Origin: an uncultured Phascolarctobacterium sp.
GTDB taxonomy: Bacteria > Bacillota > Negativicutes > Acidaminococcales > Acidaminococcaceae
Length of the DNA stretch: 50,482 nt
NCBI RefSeq assembly: GCF_905212365.1
Contig: NZ_CAJMEH010000007.1
Coordinates: forward strand, 1-50,482
Reading direction: 5' to 3'
The first letter of the stretch is position 1, and each line of letters opens with the position of its first letter. Positions 8,975 to 15,788 of the stretch are shown piece by piece. The notes beneath the pieces are model-generated. The model had not been told where the DNA came from. It saw only the letters and a program-made list of their open reading frames with translations, and searched no databases. The translations under genes and the position numbers were made by a program.

Positions 8975-9022
8975 ACACTTAGGGAAGTGTATATGCAAAT
9001 TAAGTTTCAGGTGTTGCCACCT
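8975..9022 (-). promoter_or_regulatory. Two small hairpins in the rpsU leader
   Basis: On the minus strand the leader first forms AGGTG-GCAA-CACCT (9022-9009, a GNRA-type loop), then a 6-bp hairpin with a CCCT loop (8990-8975), ending about 20 nt before the start codon. Autoregulation by S21 or leader stability is possible; I know of no described element with this layout. Confidence 0.45.
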
Positions 9023-9040
9023 AAAAACACTTACTGACCT

Positions 9041-9069
9041 ATTATACAGGAAAAGACAACTATTGTCAA
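9041..9069 (-). promoter_or_regulatory. Perfect-consensus sigma-A promoter of rpsU
   Basis: TTGACA (9069-9064), a 17-nt spacer and TATAAT (9046-9041) on the minus strand, with no mismatch to consensus. It lies just after the hit stop, so rpsU-yqeY has its own strong promoter. Confidence 0.9.
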
Positions 9070-9074
9070 GATTT

Positions 9075-9413
9075 TCAGCACGGAGGCCAGCCTAATACTT
9101 TGCCGCCGATCACATGGATATGCAGGTGCTTAACGGTTTGGCCGCCATCGTCGCCGGTGTTGATAACAACGCGAAAGCCCTTTTCGGCAATGCCTGTTTT
9201 TTCAGCGATCAGCTTAACCTTGCTCAGCATATACGCAACCAGCTCAGGGTCGGCTTCGACAATATTAGCGGTATGGTCCTTGGGCAGCAGCAGCACATGT
9301 ACGGGAGCAGCCGGAGCCACGTCGTTAATCGCGATCATTTTATCGTCTTCATATACTTTGACAGAAGGGATATCGCCCTTGATGATTTTACAAAAAATAC
9401 AATCCTCAGCCAT
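9075..9413 (-). CDS. hit: HIT-family nucleotide-binding protein (HinT-like)
   Basis: The 112-residue protein begins with the zinc-binding-type CIFCKIIKGDIPS of HinT proteins and ends with the histidine triad HLHIHVIGG. Such proteins hydrolyse adenosine phosphoramidates and aminoacyl-AMP-type substrates. Start: ATG at 9413 with AGGAGG upstream. In relatives it lies between mtaB and rpsU; here about 540 bp containing a small toxin-antitoxin-like locus separates it from mtaB. Confidence 0.95.
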   Translation of the reverse strand: MAEDCIFCKIIKGDIPSVKVYEDDKMIAINDVAPAAPVHVLLLPKDHTANIVEADPELVAYMLSKVKLIAEKTGIAEKGFRVVINTGDDGGQTVKHLHIHVIGGKVLGWPPC

Positions 9414-9504
9414 GATTTACGCCTCCTCTTGTTACTTTAATTTATTATTCTATTTTGGCTTAACATTTTCCTGCTAACAGAACATATTGTGTTGCAAAAA
9501 TATA

Positions 9505-9533
9505 TTTCCTTTTGCAACATAATGTGCTACAAT
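9505..9533 (+). promoter_or_regulatory. Extended -10 promoter of the small toxin-like mRNA
   Basis: TGC followed by TACAAT (9525-9533) is an extended -10. The -35 (TTTCCT, 9505-9510, 17-nt spacer) is weak. The predicted start is near 9540. An imperfect inverted repeat (TGTTGCAAAA / TTTTGCAACA, about 9489-9519) covers the upstream region. Confidence 0.6.
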
Positions 9534-9539
9534 AAAATC

Positions 9540-9651
9540 AGTGCTACCATAACGGTAGGCGGTTGGCCCTCTACGGAGGGACTGTGACCCTCCGATGACA
9601 TAGAAATCTAGTTCAACTAGAAATCTCGTGTATAAAGAGGGGTGATTCCCC
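9540..9651 (+). promoter_or_regulatory. Structured 5' leader with sequestered ribosome binding site
   Basis: Three hairpins are visible: CTACC/GGTAG near the 5' end (about 9544-9558), a perfect 7-bp stem CGGAGGG/CCCTCCG (9574-9580 with 9588-9594), and CTAGTT/AACTAG (about 9608-9620). Just before the start codon, GGGG (9639-9642) can pair with CCCC (9648-9651), which hides the GAGGGG ribosome binding site. This kind of masking is typical of type I toxin mRNAs. Confidence 0.6.
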
Positions 9652-9750
9652 ATGTTGACCATAGACACTTTTGTGGGCATTCTTAGCTTCGGCGTTGCCT
9701 GCTTTGCTCTTGGTTATGCTTTAGGAGCTTCTTCGCATAGTAAAAAATAG
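9652..9750 (+). CDS. Small hydrophobic peptide, candidate type I toxin (holin-like)
   Basis: The 32-residue peptide is MLTIDTFVGILSFGVACFAL followed by GYALGASSHSKK. One membrane helix covers about residues 6-26 and the tail is polar and basic. Small single-helix peptides of this kind in Firmicutes are often annotated as putative holin-like toxins. The TAG stop is inside the stem of the terminator. The ribosome binding site is masked by a hairpin, and a convergent minus-strand promoter lies 80 nt downstream. Toxicity is inferred from this architecture and not shown. Confidence 0.65.
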   Translation: MLTIDTFVGILSFGVACFALGYALGASSHSKK

Positions 9751-9780
9751 CCGCCCACGCCAAGGATACGGCTATTTTTT
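9742..9780. terminator. Bidirectional terminator shared by toxin mRNA and antisense RNA
   Basis: A 12-bp perfect stem, AAAAAATAGCCG (9742-9753) with its complement (9769-9780), works in both directions because each side ends in six T residues. Confidence 0.85.
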
Positions 9781-9828
9781 AAATAAGCAATAATCCGAGG
9801 TCAACCGTCTATCGGTAGCACTCTTTCT
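9742..9828 (-). ncRNA. Candidate antisense antitoxin RNA (~87 nt)
   Basis: The predicted transcript starts near 9828 and ends at the shared terminator. Its 5' end carries GTGCTACC (9821-9814) followed by CGGTTG (9807-9802), also found at the 5' end of the convergent toxin mRNA (GTGCTACC at 9541-9548, CGGTTG at 9560-9565). Both form a small hairpin with complementary arms, so the RNAs could pair at their 5' hairpins and over the terminator. The layout resembles the par/Fst locus, but the peptide is unrelated by eye. Confidence 0.55.
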
Positions 9829-9834
9829 ATGCAT

Positions 9835-9863
9835 ATTGTACCACTATATTCAAAACGACGCAA
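9835..9863 (-). promoter_or_regulatory. Promoter of the candidate antisense RNA
   Basis: TTGCGT (9863-9858), a 17-nt spacer ending in TGG, then TACAAT (9840-9835) on the minus strand. The extended -10 matches that of the toxin promoter in design. Confidence 0.6.
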
Positions 9864-9923
9864 GAAAAATTGTTTTTGCCTTCTACGGTAATACTGCCAT
9901 AAACATTTTATAACAGCCGTCTG

Positions 9924-9957
9924 AGACCGCCTGCACTAACAAGCGGTCTTATTTTTT
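9924..9957 (+). terminator. Plus-strand terminator hairpin next to the mtaB stop
   Basis: A 10-bp stem (9924-9933 with 9940-9949, loop CACTAA) is followed by TATTTTTT on the plus strand only. It would stop readthrough from the toxin locus into the antisense strand of mtaB; on the minus strand it could mark the mtaB 3' end. Confidence 0.6.
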
Positions 9958-11269
9958 ATGCCAGTTCGCCCGTCAGCCAATCGTCCTGCACGCCGGTGAG
10001 CTTAACGCGGCGAATTTCTCCCGCCAGCTCCGGCGTGCCGCGAACTACTACGCGCAGATACGGCCCGCACAAGCCCTCCATATGCTCCGCGTCCACAGGC
10101 TGCTCGAACAGCACCTCTTCCGTGCGCCCCACCATGGACGCCAGCGTTTCCTGATGCATGGCCGCGTCCAGCTCCGCCAGCTTGGCGGCGCGTTGCGCCT
10201 TTACCGCTTCGTCCACCTGATCGGACATCGTCGCAGCAGGCGTACCCTTGCGCTTGGAATAAGGAAAAATATGCATTTTGGCAAAGCCGCACTTACGCGC
10301 AAAGCTCAGAGTCGTCAGAAAATCCTCCTCTGTTTCTCCGGGAAAGCCCACAATAACGTCCGTAGTCACCGCCACATCAGGCACCTGTTGGCGAATGTCC
10401 TGCAATAATCTGGCAAAGCGCGCCGTATCATAAGGCCGGTGCATGGCCCACAGCACCTTATCGCAGCCGCTTTGCAGTGGCAGATGCAAATGCTTGCACA
10501 AACGCGGCTCTCGCGCCATCAGCTCCAGCAGCCGCGGCTCCACCTCCACCGATTCCAAACTGCCCAAACGCAGGCGGCGCACGCCCTCCACGCTTAAAGC
10601 GGCCTGCACCGCATCGTACAAGGTAACGTGCTGCCCCTCCTTAAGCAGCTCCTTACCGTAACAGCCCAAATGAATGCCGATAAGCACAACCTCCTTGTAA
10701 CCCGCCGCCACCAGCTTGCCAACCTCCTCCCGGATGCCTGACAGGCTGCGGCTGCGCAGCGGCCCGCGGGCAAAGGGAATGATGCAGTAGGTGCAGTATT
10801 GATTGCAGCCCTCCTGAATTTTCAAAAAGGCCCGCGTCTTATCTGTTTCCGTGCCGACGCCCAGCTCCTCGAATTTAGTATCCACCGTCATCTGCTGCAC
10901 ATTATCCAAAATCGTTGTTTCCTTGCGCTCCAAGGCCTGCTCCACCAGCTCCACAATGCGGCCGCGCTCCTGATTGCCGATGATGACATCCACACCCTCG
11001 ATAGCGCGAACCTCCTCCGGCGCAGTCTGCGGATAGCAGCCCGTAACCACTACCAACGACAGCGGGCTGCGGCGCACGGCGCGGTTAATTATCTGCCGCG
11101 ATTTGCGTTGACCCGTATTCGTCACTACGCAGGTGTTAATCAAATAGATGTCAGCCTGCTCGGCAAAATCCACCACCTCATATCCGGCAGCGCGGAAAAT
11201 CCCCTCCATGCTGGCAGTATCCGCCTGATTGACCTTACAGCCCAAGGTATAAAAAGCTATTTTTTTCAT
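9956..11269 (-). CDS. mtaB: tRNA (t6A37) methylthiotransferase MtaB
   Basis: The 437-residue protein has the layout of methylthiotransferases: an N-terminal domain with auxiliary cluster cysteines C11, C47 and C78 (TLGCKVNQ, NTCVVTN, TGCYPQ), a radical SAM cluster C155/C159/C162 (CNQYCTYC), and a C-terminal TRAM domain. MtaB makes ms2t6A at position 37 of tRNAs reading ANN codons. It starts 6 nt after rsmE, in the conserved prmA-rsmE-mtaB order. Confidence 0.95.
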   Translation of the reverse strand: MKKIAFYTLGCKVNQADTASMEGIFRAAGYEVVDFAEQADIYLINTCVVTNTGQRKSRQIINRAVRRSPLSLVVVTGCYPQTAPEEVRAIEGVDVIIGNQERGRIVELVEQALERKETTILDNVQQMTVDTKFEELGVGTETDKTRAFLKIQEGCNQYCTYCIIPFARGPLRSRSLSGIREEVGKLVAAGYKEVVLIGIHLGCYGKELLKEGQHVTLYDAVQAALSVEGVRRLRLGSLESVEVEPRLLELMAREPRLCKHLHLPLQSGCDKVLWAMHRPYDTARFARLLQDIRQQVPDVAVTTDVIVGFPGETEEDFLTTLSFARKCGFAKMHIFPYSKRKGTPAATMSDQVDEAVKAQRAAKLAELDAAMHQETLASMVGRTEEVLFEQPVDAEHMEGLCGPYLRVVVRGTPELAGEIRRVKLTGVQDDWLTGELA

Positions 11270-11275
11270 CTATGC

Positions 11276-12016
11276 TTAATCTCCTAAATCTCCCGTTTCA
11301 TAAAAAATGGCGCTGATAGCCACCAGGCCAGCCGTTTCTGCCCGCAGTATCCGCCTGCCCAACGTGACCGGCACTGCCCCGGCCGACCGCGCCTGCTCCA
11401 GCTCGCTTTCGCTGATGCCGCCCTCCGGCCCGATAATCAGCAGCAGCTCGCTGATATTGGCGGCGTCCGCTTCTCGCAGCGCTGCTTTCAGGCTCAAACG
11501 GTCCTCGCACTCGTAAGCGATAATCTTCGTCTGGCAAGAATTGTTCGCCAGCATCTGCGCCATAGTCTGCACCGGCTGCACCTGTGGAATGATGTCCCGC
11601 TTACTCTGCTTGGCGGCGCTTTCGGCAATTTTCTGCCAGCGCTCCACCTTTTTGGCAGCCTTAACGCCCTCCAAGCGCACCACGGAATGCTCCATAGCTA
11701 CCGGCACAATGCTGTAAGCCCCCATCTCCACAGCCTTCTGAATGATGAAATCCATCTTTTCGCCCTTAGCCAAACCCTGCGCCAGCACCAGCTTCACACG
11801 AGGCTCGTGGCTTTCGGCCAGTTTTTCCAGGCAGCGCACATAAACGCGCTCCCCGTCGATAGACGTGACCTGCGCCAAAGCGCTGACGCCGTCGTCGCTG
11901 ACGATTTGCAGCTTATCGCCGGGCTGCATACGCAGAACCTTGCCGATATGGCGCGCGTCCACGCCCTCTAAATACATTTCTTCATTATATAATTGAGGTA
12001 TAAAAAAACGATGCAT
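11276..12016 (-). CDS. rsmE: 16S rRNA (uracil1498-N3)-methyltransferase RsmE
   Basis: The 246-residue SPOUT methyltransferase begins MHRFFIPQLY, has an N-terminal PUA-like domain (HIGKVLRMQPGD) and a C-terminal trefoil-knot SAM site with LLIIGPEGGISESELE and LGRRILRAETAGL. It methylates U1498 of 16S rRNA. Start: ATG at 12016 with AGGAGATAATT upstream. In relatives it directly follows prmA; here a DUF559 gene and palindromes are inserted before it. Confidence 0.95.
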   Translation of the reverse strand: MHRFFIPQLYNEEMYLEGVDARHIGKVLRMQPGDKLQIVSDDGVSALAQVTSIDGERVYVRCLEKLAESHEPRVKLVLAQGLAKGEKMDFIIQKAVEMGAYSIVPVAMEHSVVRLEGVKAAKKVERWQKIAESAAKQSKRDIIPQVQPVQTMAQMLANNSCQTKIIAYECEDRLSLKAALREADAANISELLLIIGPEGGISESELEQARSAGAVPVTLGRRILRAETAGLVAISAIFYETGDLGD

Positions 12017-12018
12017 AA

Positions 12019-12447
12019 TTATCTCCTAAAATTATTAGTAATTCTTGTTTTTACACATCTATCTATACAGCAGCACACGCCTTGAAAATTATAATCAACA
12101 TCATAATTACTAAATCTTAATACTAAAATGTTATACGCTTCTAGAACTTTAGTACGTTCAAAATCATAGGCTTTCCCTTGTTCAGTAAAATGATGCTCTC
12201 CATCCAGTTCAACAACCAAAGCAGCTTTATGACAATAAAAATCAACTATAAAATTATCTATAGTTTTTTGTCTTTGAAAGCGAATTGGATACTTTCGTAA
12301 AAAATATATCCATAAATAAGCTTCTTGCTTAGTCATATTTCTTCGCAAGGCCCTAGCTCTAGGTATTAATTTGCGATTATATTTAAGAGACAGCTGTGTC
12401 ACCCCTTGTTTAATATAATCTCCCCCTGCCTCGCATTCGCTCGGCAT
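12019..12447 (-). CDS. DUF559 (Vsr-like) endonuclease-domain protein
   Basis: The ORF is 142 codons and the domain covers about residues 25-135. It shows the DUF559 pattern: RARALRRNMTKQEAYLWIYFL, then KYPIRFQRQKTIDNFIVDFYC and LVVELDGEHH, the VDFYC and ELDG acidic residues fitting a very-short-patch-repair nuclease fold. The start is unclear: the first ATG (12447) lies in the palindromic region; a GTG at 12402 follows AAGGG and gives a more normal N-terminus. The gene sits 2 nt before rsmE and breaks the prmA-rsmE pair, with GC-rich palindromes on its upstream side. This suggests a mobile or repeat-associated unit. Codon use is AT-richer than in the neighbours. Confidence 0.8.
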   Translation of the reverse strand: MPSECEAGGDYIKQGVTQLSLKYNRKLIPRARALRRNMTKQEAYLWIYFLRKYPIRFQRQKTIDNFIVDFYCHKAALVVELDGEHHFTEQGKAYDFERTKVLEAYNILVLRFSNYDVDYNFQGVCCCIDRCVKTRITNNFRR

Positions 12448-12545
12448 CCCCCTCTAAGAGGGGGAACAACACGTACATCTATGCCCTCATTTTGTGCCCC
12501 CTCCTTGAGGGGGCTGTCACCGCAGGTGACTGGGGGAGTTTCAAC
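12448..12545. repeat. Cluster of GC-rich palindromes beside the DUF559 gene
   Basis: Three hairpins in about 100 bp: CCCCCTCTAAGAGGGGG (12448-12464), a C/G-rich stem with CTTG centre (12496-12514), and GTCACC-GCA-GGTGAC (12516-12530), followed by TGGGGGAG. It fills the space between prmA and DUF559. The sequence resembles dispersed intergenic repeats of gut Firmicutes as I remember them; no second copy is evident here. Confidence 0.65.
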
Positions 12546-12551
12546 GCGCAA

Positions 12552-13487
12552 TTATCTTTTCCTCATCTGCATCACAACCCAACCGCCGCGCCTATCCACA
12601 GCGTCCACCTGCATACCCTGCCGCTCCGCCTCCGCCGCTACGTCAGCCATGCGCTCCTCGATAATGCCGCTGGCCAAAAACAGACCTCCGTCCTTCAGCT
12701 TACCGGGAACGTCCTTTAGCAGCAGAATAATAATATCGGCGATAATATTAGCGATAATCACATCCGCTGTACCCTCGGTACCATGCAGCAAATCGCCCTC
12801 GCGCACCTCAATCTTGTCGCTCAAATGATTGTCCGCCACATTCTCACGGGCTACGCGCACAGCCACGCCGTCGATATCCACCGCCTTGACCTCTTTAGCG
12901 CCGCACAGCGCAGCTGCAATAGCCAAAATGCCGCTGCCGGTTCCCACGTCAAAAACGACTGCGTCCTTGGGCAGCACTCGCTCCAAGCGCTCCATCATCA
13001 TATTCGTAGTGTGGTGCGTGCCCGTGCCAAAGGCCATACCCGGGTCAATTTCGATAACATGCTCCCCAGCCTCAGGCTCGTATTCCTCCCAGCTGGGCTT
13101 AATCACCAGCGATTTGCCCACATGAGTCACATGAAAATACTGTTTCCATTCATTGGCCCAGTCCTGCTCGGACACGCGCCGGAAACGGGTATTGCTAAAG
13201 CGGTACTTGCCGATGCGCTTCTCAACCTCCTGCAAGGCAGCTTCAATCTGCGCCAAACGCCGCTGCAGCTTATCATCGTCCGCATAATAGCCGCTGACCG
13301 TCACCACCTCGGTATTCTGCTGCTCCGGAATATCGCACAGCTCCCACGTGCCGCTGCTGCGCAGCTCGTTAATCAGCTGCGGGTCCTCGATAGCAACGCC
13401 CTTAGACCCGGCCTCGGTCAAAATATCCGAAACAGCCTCTACTGCCTCGTGCGTCACAGCCACATTAACCTCTATCCAATCGTTCAT
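12552..13487 (-). CDS. prmA: Ribosomal protein L11 methyltransferase PrmA
   Basis: The 311-residue protein has the PrmA N-terminal substrate domain (MNDWIEVNVAVTHEAVEAVS) and a SAM-dependent methyltransferase domain with DPGMAFGTGTHHTT, VFDVGTGSGILAIAA and the catalytic-site motif IIANIIADII. It trimethylates L11. Its start at 13487 has GGGAG about 11 nt upstream, and AT-rich DNA with TATAAT boxes (near 13535-13545) lies upstream, so it probably heads the operon. Confidence 0.95.
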   Translation of the reverse strand: MNDWIEVNVAVTHEAVEAVSDILTEAGSKGVAIEDPQLINELRSSGTWELCDIPEQQNTEVVTVSGYYADDDKLQRRLAQIEAALQEVEKRIGKYRFSNTRFRRVSEQDWANEWKQYFHVTHVGKSLVIKPSWEEYEPEAGEHVIEIDPGMAFGTGTHHTTNMMMERLERVLPKDAVVFDVGTGSGILAIAAALCGAKEVKAVDIDGVAVRVARENVADNHLSDKIEVREGDLLHGTEGTADVIIANIIADIIILLLKDVPGKLKDGGLFLASGIIEERMADVAAEAERQGMQVDAVDRRGGWVVMQMRKR

Positions 13488-13588
13488 CTATTCTCAAGCT
13501 CCCTTCACAAAATTTTGTCACTTGCTTATTTATCATTATATTATACACTATCACGCTATGAATTGTATATAATATCTGTGATATTCTC

Positions 13589-13617
13589 TTGACGGCGGCA
13601 ACGCGAAAACGTATACT
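13589..13617 (+). promoter_or_regulatory. Sigma-A promoter of ilvA
   Basis: TTGACG (13589-13594), a 17-nt spacer and TATACT (13612-13617). It leaves a leader of about 115 nt before ilvA. Confidence 0.8.
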
Positions 13618-13625
13618 GTAATTAT

Positions 13626-13689
13626 GTTATTACGGATAAGAAGAAACTAGAGCTATAAATCGCTTTTATCCAACTTATCCTAAAATAAC
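13626..13689 (+). promoter_or_regulatory. Long-range stem in the ilvA leader
   Basis: GTTATT and GGATAAG (13626-13640) can pair with CTTATCC and AATAAC (13674-13689), giving a 13-bp interrupted stem around a ~33-nt loop. There is no T-run and no recognisable T-box motif, so the role is unknown. Confidence 0.4.
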
Positions 13690-13736
13690 GCATTGTATTG
13701 TTATTGTAAAATAAGGGAAAAAAAGGAAGTGCCGCA

Positions 13737-14942
13737 ATGCTCACATTAGACAAAATCTACCACGCTTCTTTCGTACTCAAAAGCGTGGCGCGTAAAACCG
13801 ACCTCATTGCCGCACCCCACCTTTGCGAAGACCAGGACCTGTATTTAAAAACAGAAAACCTGCAGGTCACCGGCAGCTTTAAGGTGCGCGGCGCATACTA
13901 CAAAATTAGCCAGTTAAACGAAGAAGAACGCGCTAAAGGCGTTATCGCCTGCAGCGCCGGCAACCACGCCCAGGGCGTAGCGCTGGCAGCCACCAGCATG
14001 GGCATTAAAAGCGTCATCTGTATGCCCGACGGCGCGCCCATTATGAAAGTAGAAAACACCAAACGCCTGGGCGCTCATGTAGAGCTGGTGCCCGGCGCTT
14101 ATGACGAAGCCCATGACCGTGCCGTGCAAATGCAGGAGGAAACGGGCATGACCTTCATTCATCCCTACGACGACGAGCTTGTTATCGCCGGTCAGGGCAG
14201 CATCGGTCTGGAAATTCTCGACCAGCTGCCGGACGTAGAAGCAGTTATTGTGCCCATCGGCGGCGGCGGCCTTATTTCCGGCGTAGCCTTCGCCATTAAA
14301 AGCCTGCGTCCCGACGTTAAGGTTTACGGCGTACAGGCGGCAGGCGCAGCCAGCATGTACAACGCTTACCACGACCATAAATACGGAACGCTGGAGCAAG
14401 TCAACACCTTTGCCGACGGCATCGCCGTAAAAACTCCCGGTGAAAATACCTACGAGCTCATCAGCAAATATGTGGACGATATCGTAACCGTCAGCGAGGA
14501 TGAAATCGCAACCGCCATTCTTACCCTGATGGAAAAGCAAAAGCTTATCGCCGAGGGCGCAGGCGCTACTCCCGTAGCCGCAGCTCTTTTCAACAAACTG
14601 CCCATCGAGGGCAAAAAGACCGTCTGCCTGGTATCCGGCGGCAATATCGACGTTAATATTCTCTCCCGCGTCATCACCCGCGGCCAAGTAACCAGCGGCC
14701 GCAAAACCAATCTGATGATTGCGCTGGAGGATAAGCCCGGCCAGCTCACCATGGTCAGCGACATCGTCAGCCGCTGCGGCGCTAACGTCATCAGCGTCCA
14801 TCACGACCGCAGCGACGCCAACATGGCTATCACCAGCTGCTTCTTAAAGCTGGGGCTGGAAACCCGCGACAAAGAACAAATCGCCGAAATCAAAGCCAAG
14901 CTTACTGCCGCAGGCTTTAAGCTGGTCAACGAACGCGTATAA
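13737..14942 (+). CDS. ilvA: Threonine ammonia-lyase (threonine dehydratase) with C-terminal ACT domain
   Basis: The 401-residue PLP enzyme has the Schiff-base lysine K49 in TGSFKVRGA, the substrate/PLP loop SAGNHAQG, the glycine loop PIGGGGLISG and, from about residue 325, an ACT domain (LEDKPGQLTMVSDIVSRCGA). It deaminates threonine to 2-oxobutyrate. The single short ACT domain and length match the TIGR01127 type, found in both catabolic and isoleucine-making roles; no ilv neighbours are present to decide. RBS GGAAG is followed by ATG at 13737. It is a single-gene unit with its own promoter and terminator. Confidence 0.93.
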   Translation: MLTLDKIYHASFVLKSVARKTDLIAAPHLCEDQDLYLKTENLQVTGSFKVRGAYYKISQLNEEERAKGVIACSAGNHAQGVALAATSMGIKSVICMPDGAPIMKVENTKRLGAHVELVPGAYDEAHDRAVQMQEETGMTFIHPYDDELVIAGQGSIGLEILDQLPDVEAVIVPIGGGGLISGVAFAIKSLRPDVKVYGVQAAGAASMYNAYHDHKYGTLEQVNTFADGIAVKTPGENTYELISKYVDDIVTVSEDEIATAILTLMEKQKLIAEGAGATPVAAALFNKLPIEGKKTVCLVSGGNIDVNILSRVITRGQVTSGRKTNLMIALEDKPGQLTMVSDIVSRCGANVISVHHDRSDANMAITSCFLKLGLETRDKEQIAEIKAKLTAAGFKLVNERV

Positions 14943-14955
14943 CAGCATAAAGCTA

Positions 14956-14989
14956 TCCCCCGTTTATCACAGATAAGCGGGGGATTTTT
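14956..14989 (+). terminator. Intrinsic terminator after ilvA
   Basis: A 13-bp stem (14956-14968 with 14972-14984, one G-U pair, loop ACA) is followed by TTTTTA. The convergent ABC operon ends about 15 nt away and may also use the hairpin, although its T-run is poor on that strand. Confidence 0.9.
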
Positions 14990-14999
14990 AGTTCCATAT

Positions 15000-15788
15000 T
15001 TATTTGCACAAATCCACAGGCAGCAGAGCGCGTAAACCGTTGCTGCAGGCAAATTCGTCGGCCTGCACCCGAAACACCTGCTCTAAAAGCTGCGCCGTTA
15101 CAATCTCTTGGGGTTCGCCGCAGGTCACCAAGCGTCCCTGCTTGATTACCGCCACATAATCGGCGTACTGAATAGCGTGGTTCAAATCGTGAATAACCAT
15201 GACTACTGTCAGCCCCAGCTCCCGGTTCAGCTTGAGCAAAAGCTGCATTACCTCCAGCTGGTGGCAAATATCCAAATAAGTCGTCGGCTCGTCCAGCAGC
15301 AAAACCTGGGGCCGCTGTGCCAGCGCCATGGCAATCCAGGCCCGCTGACGCTCGCCGCCGCTTAAAGTATGCAGCAGCCGCCCGCGCATTCCCGTCATAT
15401 TAGTCTGCTCCAAAGCCCATTCCACATGCCGGCCGTCGTCCTTAGCGCCGCGCCCTAAAAAGCCGCGGTGCGGAAAACGCCCCATCTCCGCCAAATCCTG
15501 CACCGTTAAATCGGCAGGAGCCTGCGGCCCCTGAGTCAAAATTGCCAGACATTGAGCCAGCTCGCGGTGGCTGAAATTCTTTATATCCCGACCCTTAAAG
15601 ACAACGCTGCCCTGCTGGCAGGGCCAGATGCGGGACAAAGCCTTCAGCGTCGTACTCTTGCCGCAGCCGTTAGGCCCGATGATAGCTGTAATCTTCCCTT
15701 CGGGAATTTGCAGGGATAAATCGTGCACGATAGTTTTATTGTTGATGCCAATATCGATATGCTTGGCTTCCAAAATCGGCTGCATCAT
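15000..15788 (-). CDS. ABC transporter ATP-binding protein, FecE/BtuD type
   Basis: The 262-residue ATPase has Walker A GPNGCGKST (38-46), signature LSGGERQRAW (about 141), Walker B VLLLDEP followed by TTYLDICHQLEV, characteristic of iron-siderophore, haem and cobalamin importers, and the H-loop VIHDLNHA. It powers uptake through the permease encoded just upstream, with which it overlaps by 4 nt (ATGA). Substrate cannot be read from the sequence. Confidence 0.93.
   Translation of the reverse strand: MMQPILEAKHIDIGINNKTIVHDLSLQIPEGKITAIIGPNGCGKSTTLKALSRIWPCQQGSVVFKGRDIKNFSHRELAQCLAILTQGPQAPADLTVQDLAEMGRFPHRGFLGRGAKDDGRHVEWALEQTNMTGMRGRLLHTLSGGERQRAWIAMALAQRPQVLLLDEPTTYLDICHQLEVMQLLLKLNRELGLTVVMVIHDLNHAIQYADYVAVIKQGRLVTCGEPQEIVTAQLLEQVFRVQADEFACSNGLRALLPVDLCK

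Noticed and set aside
9474..9680. A minus-strand ORF of 68 codons across the toxin leader
   Set aside because: It covers the structured leader and has no ribosome site; the RNA structures and the plus-strand peptide explain the region better.
9924..9957. Hairpin considered as a second small RNA gene
   Set aside because: No convincing promoter was found upstream on the plus strand; it is better read as a terminator.
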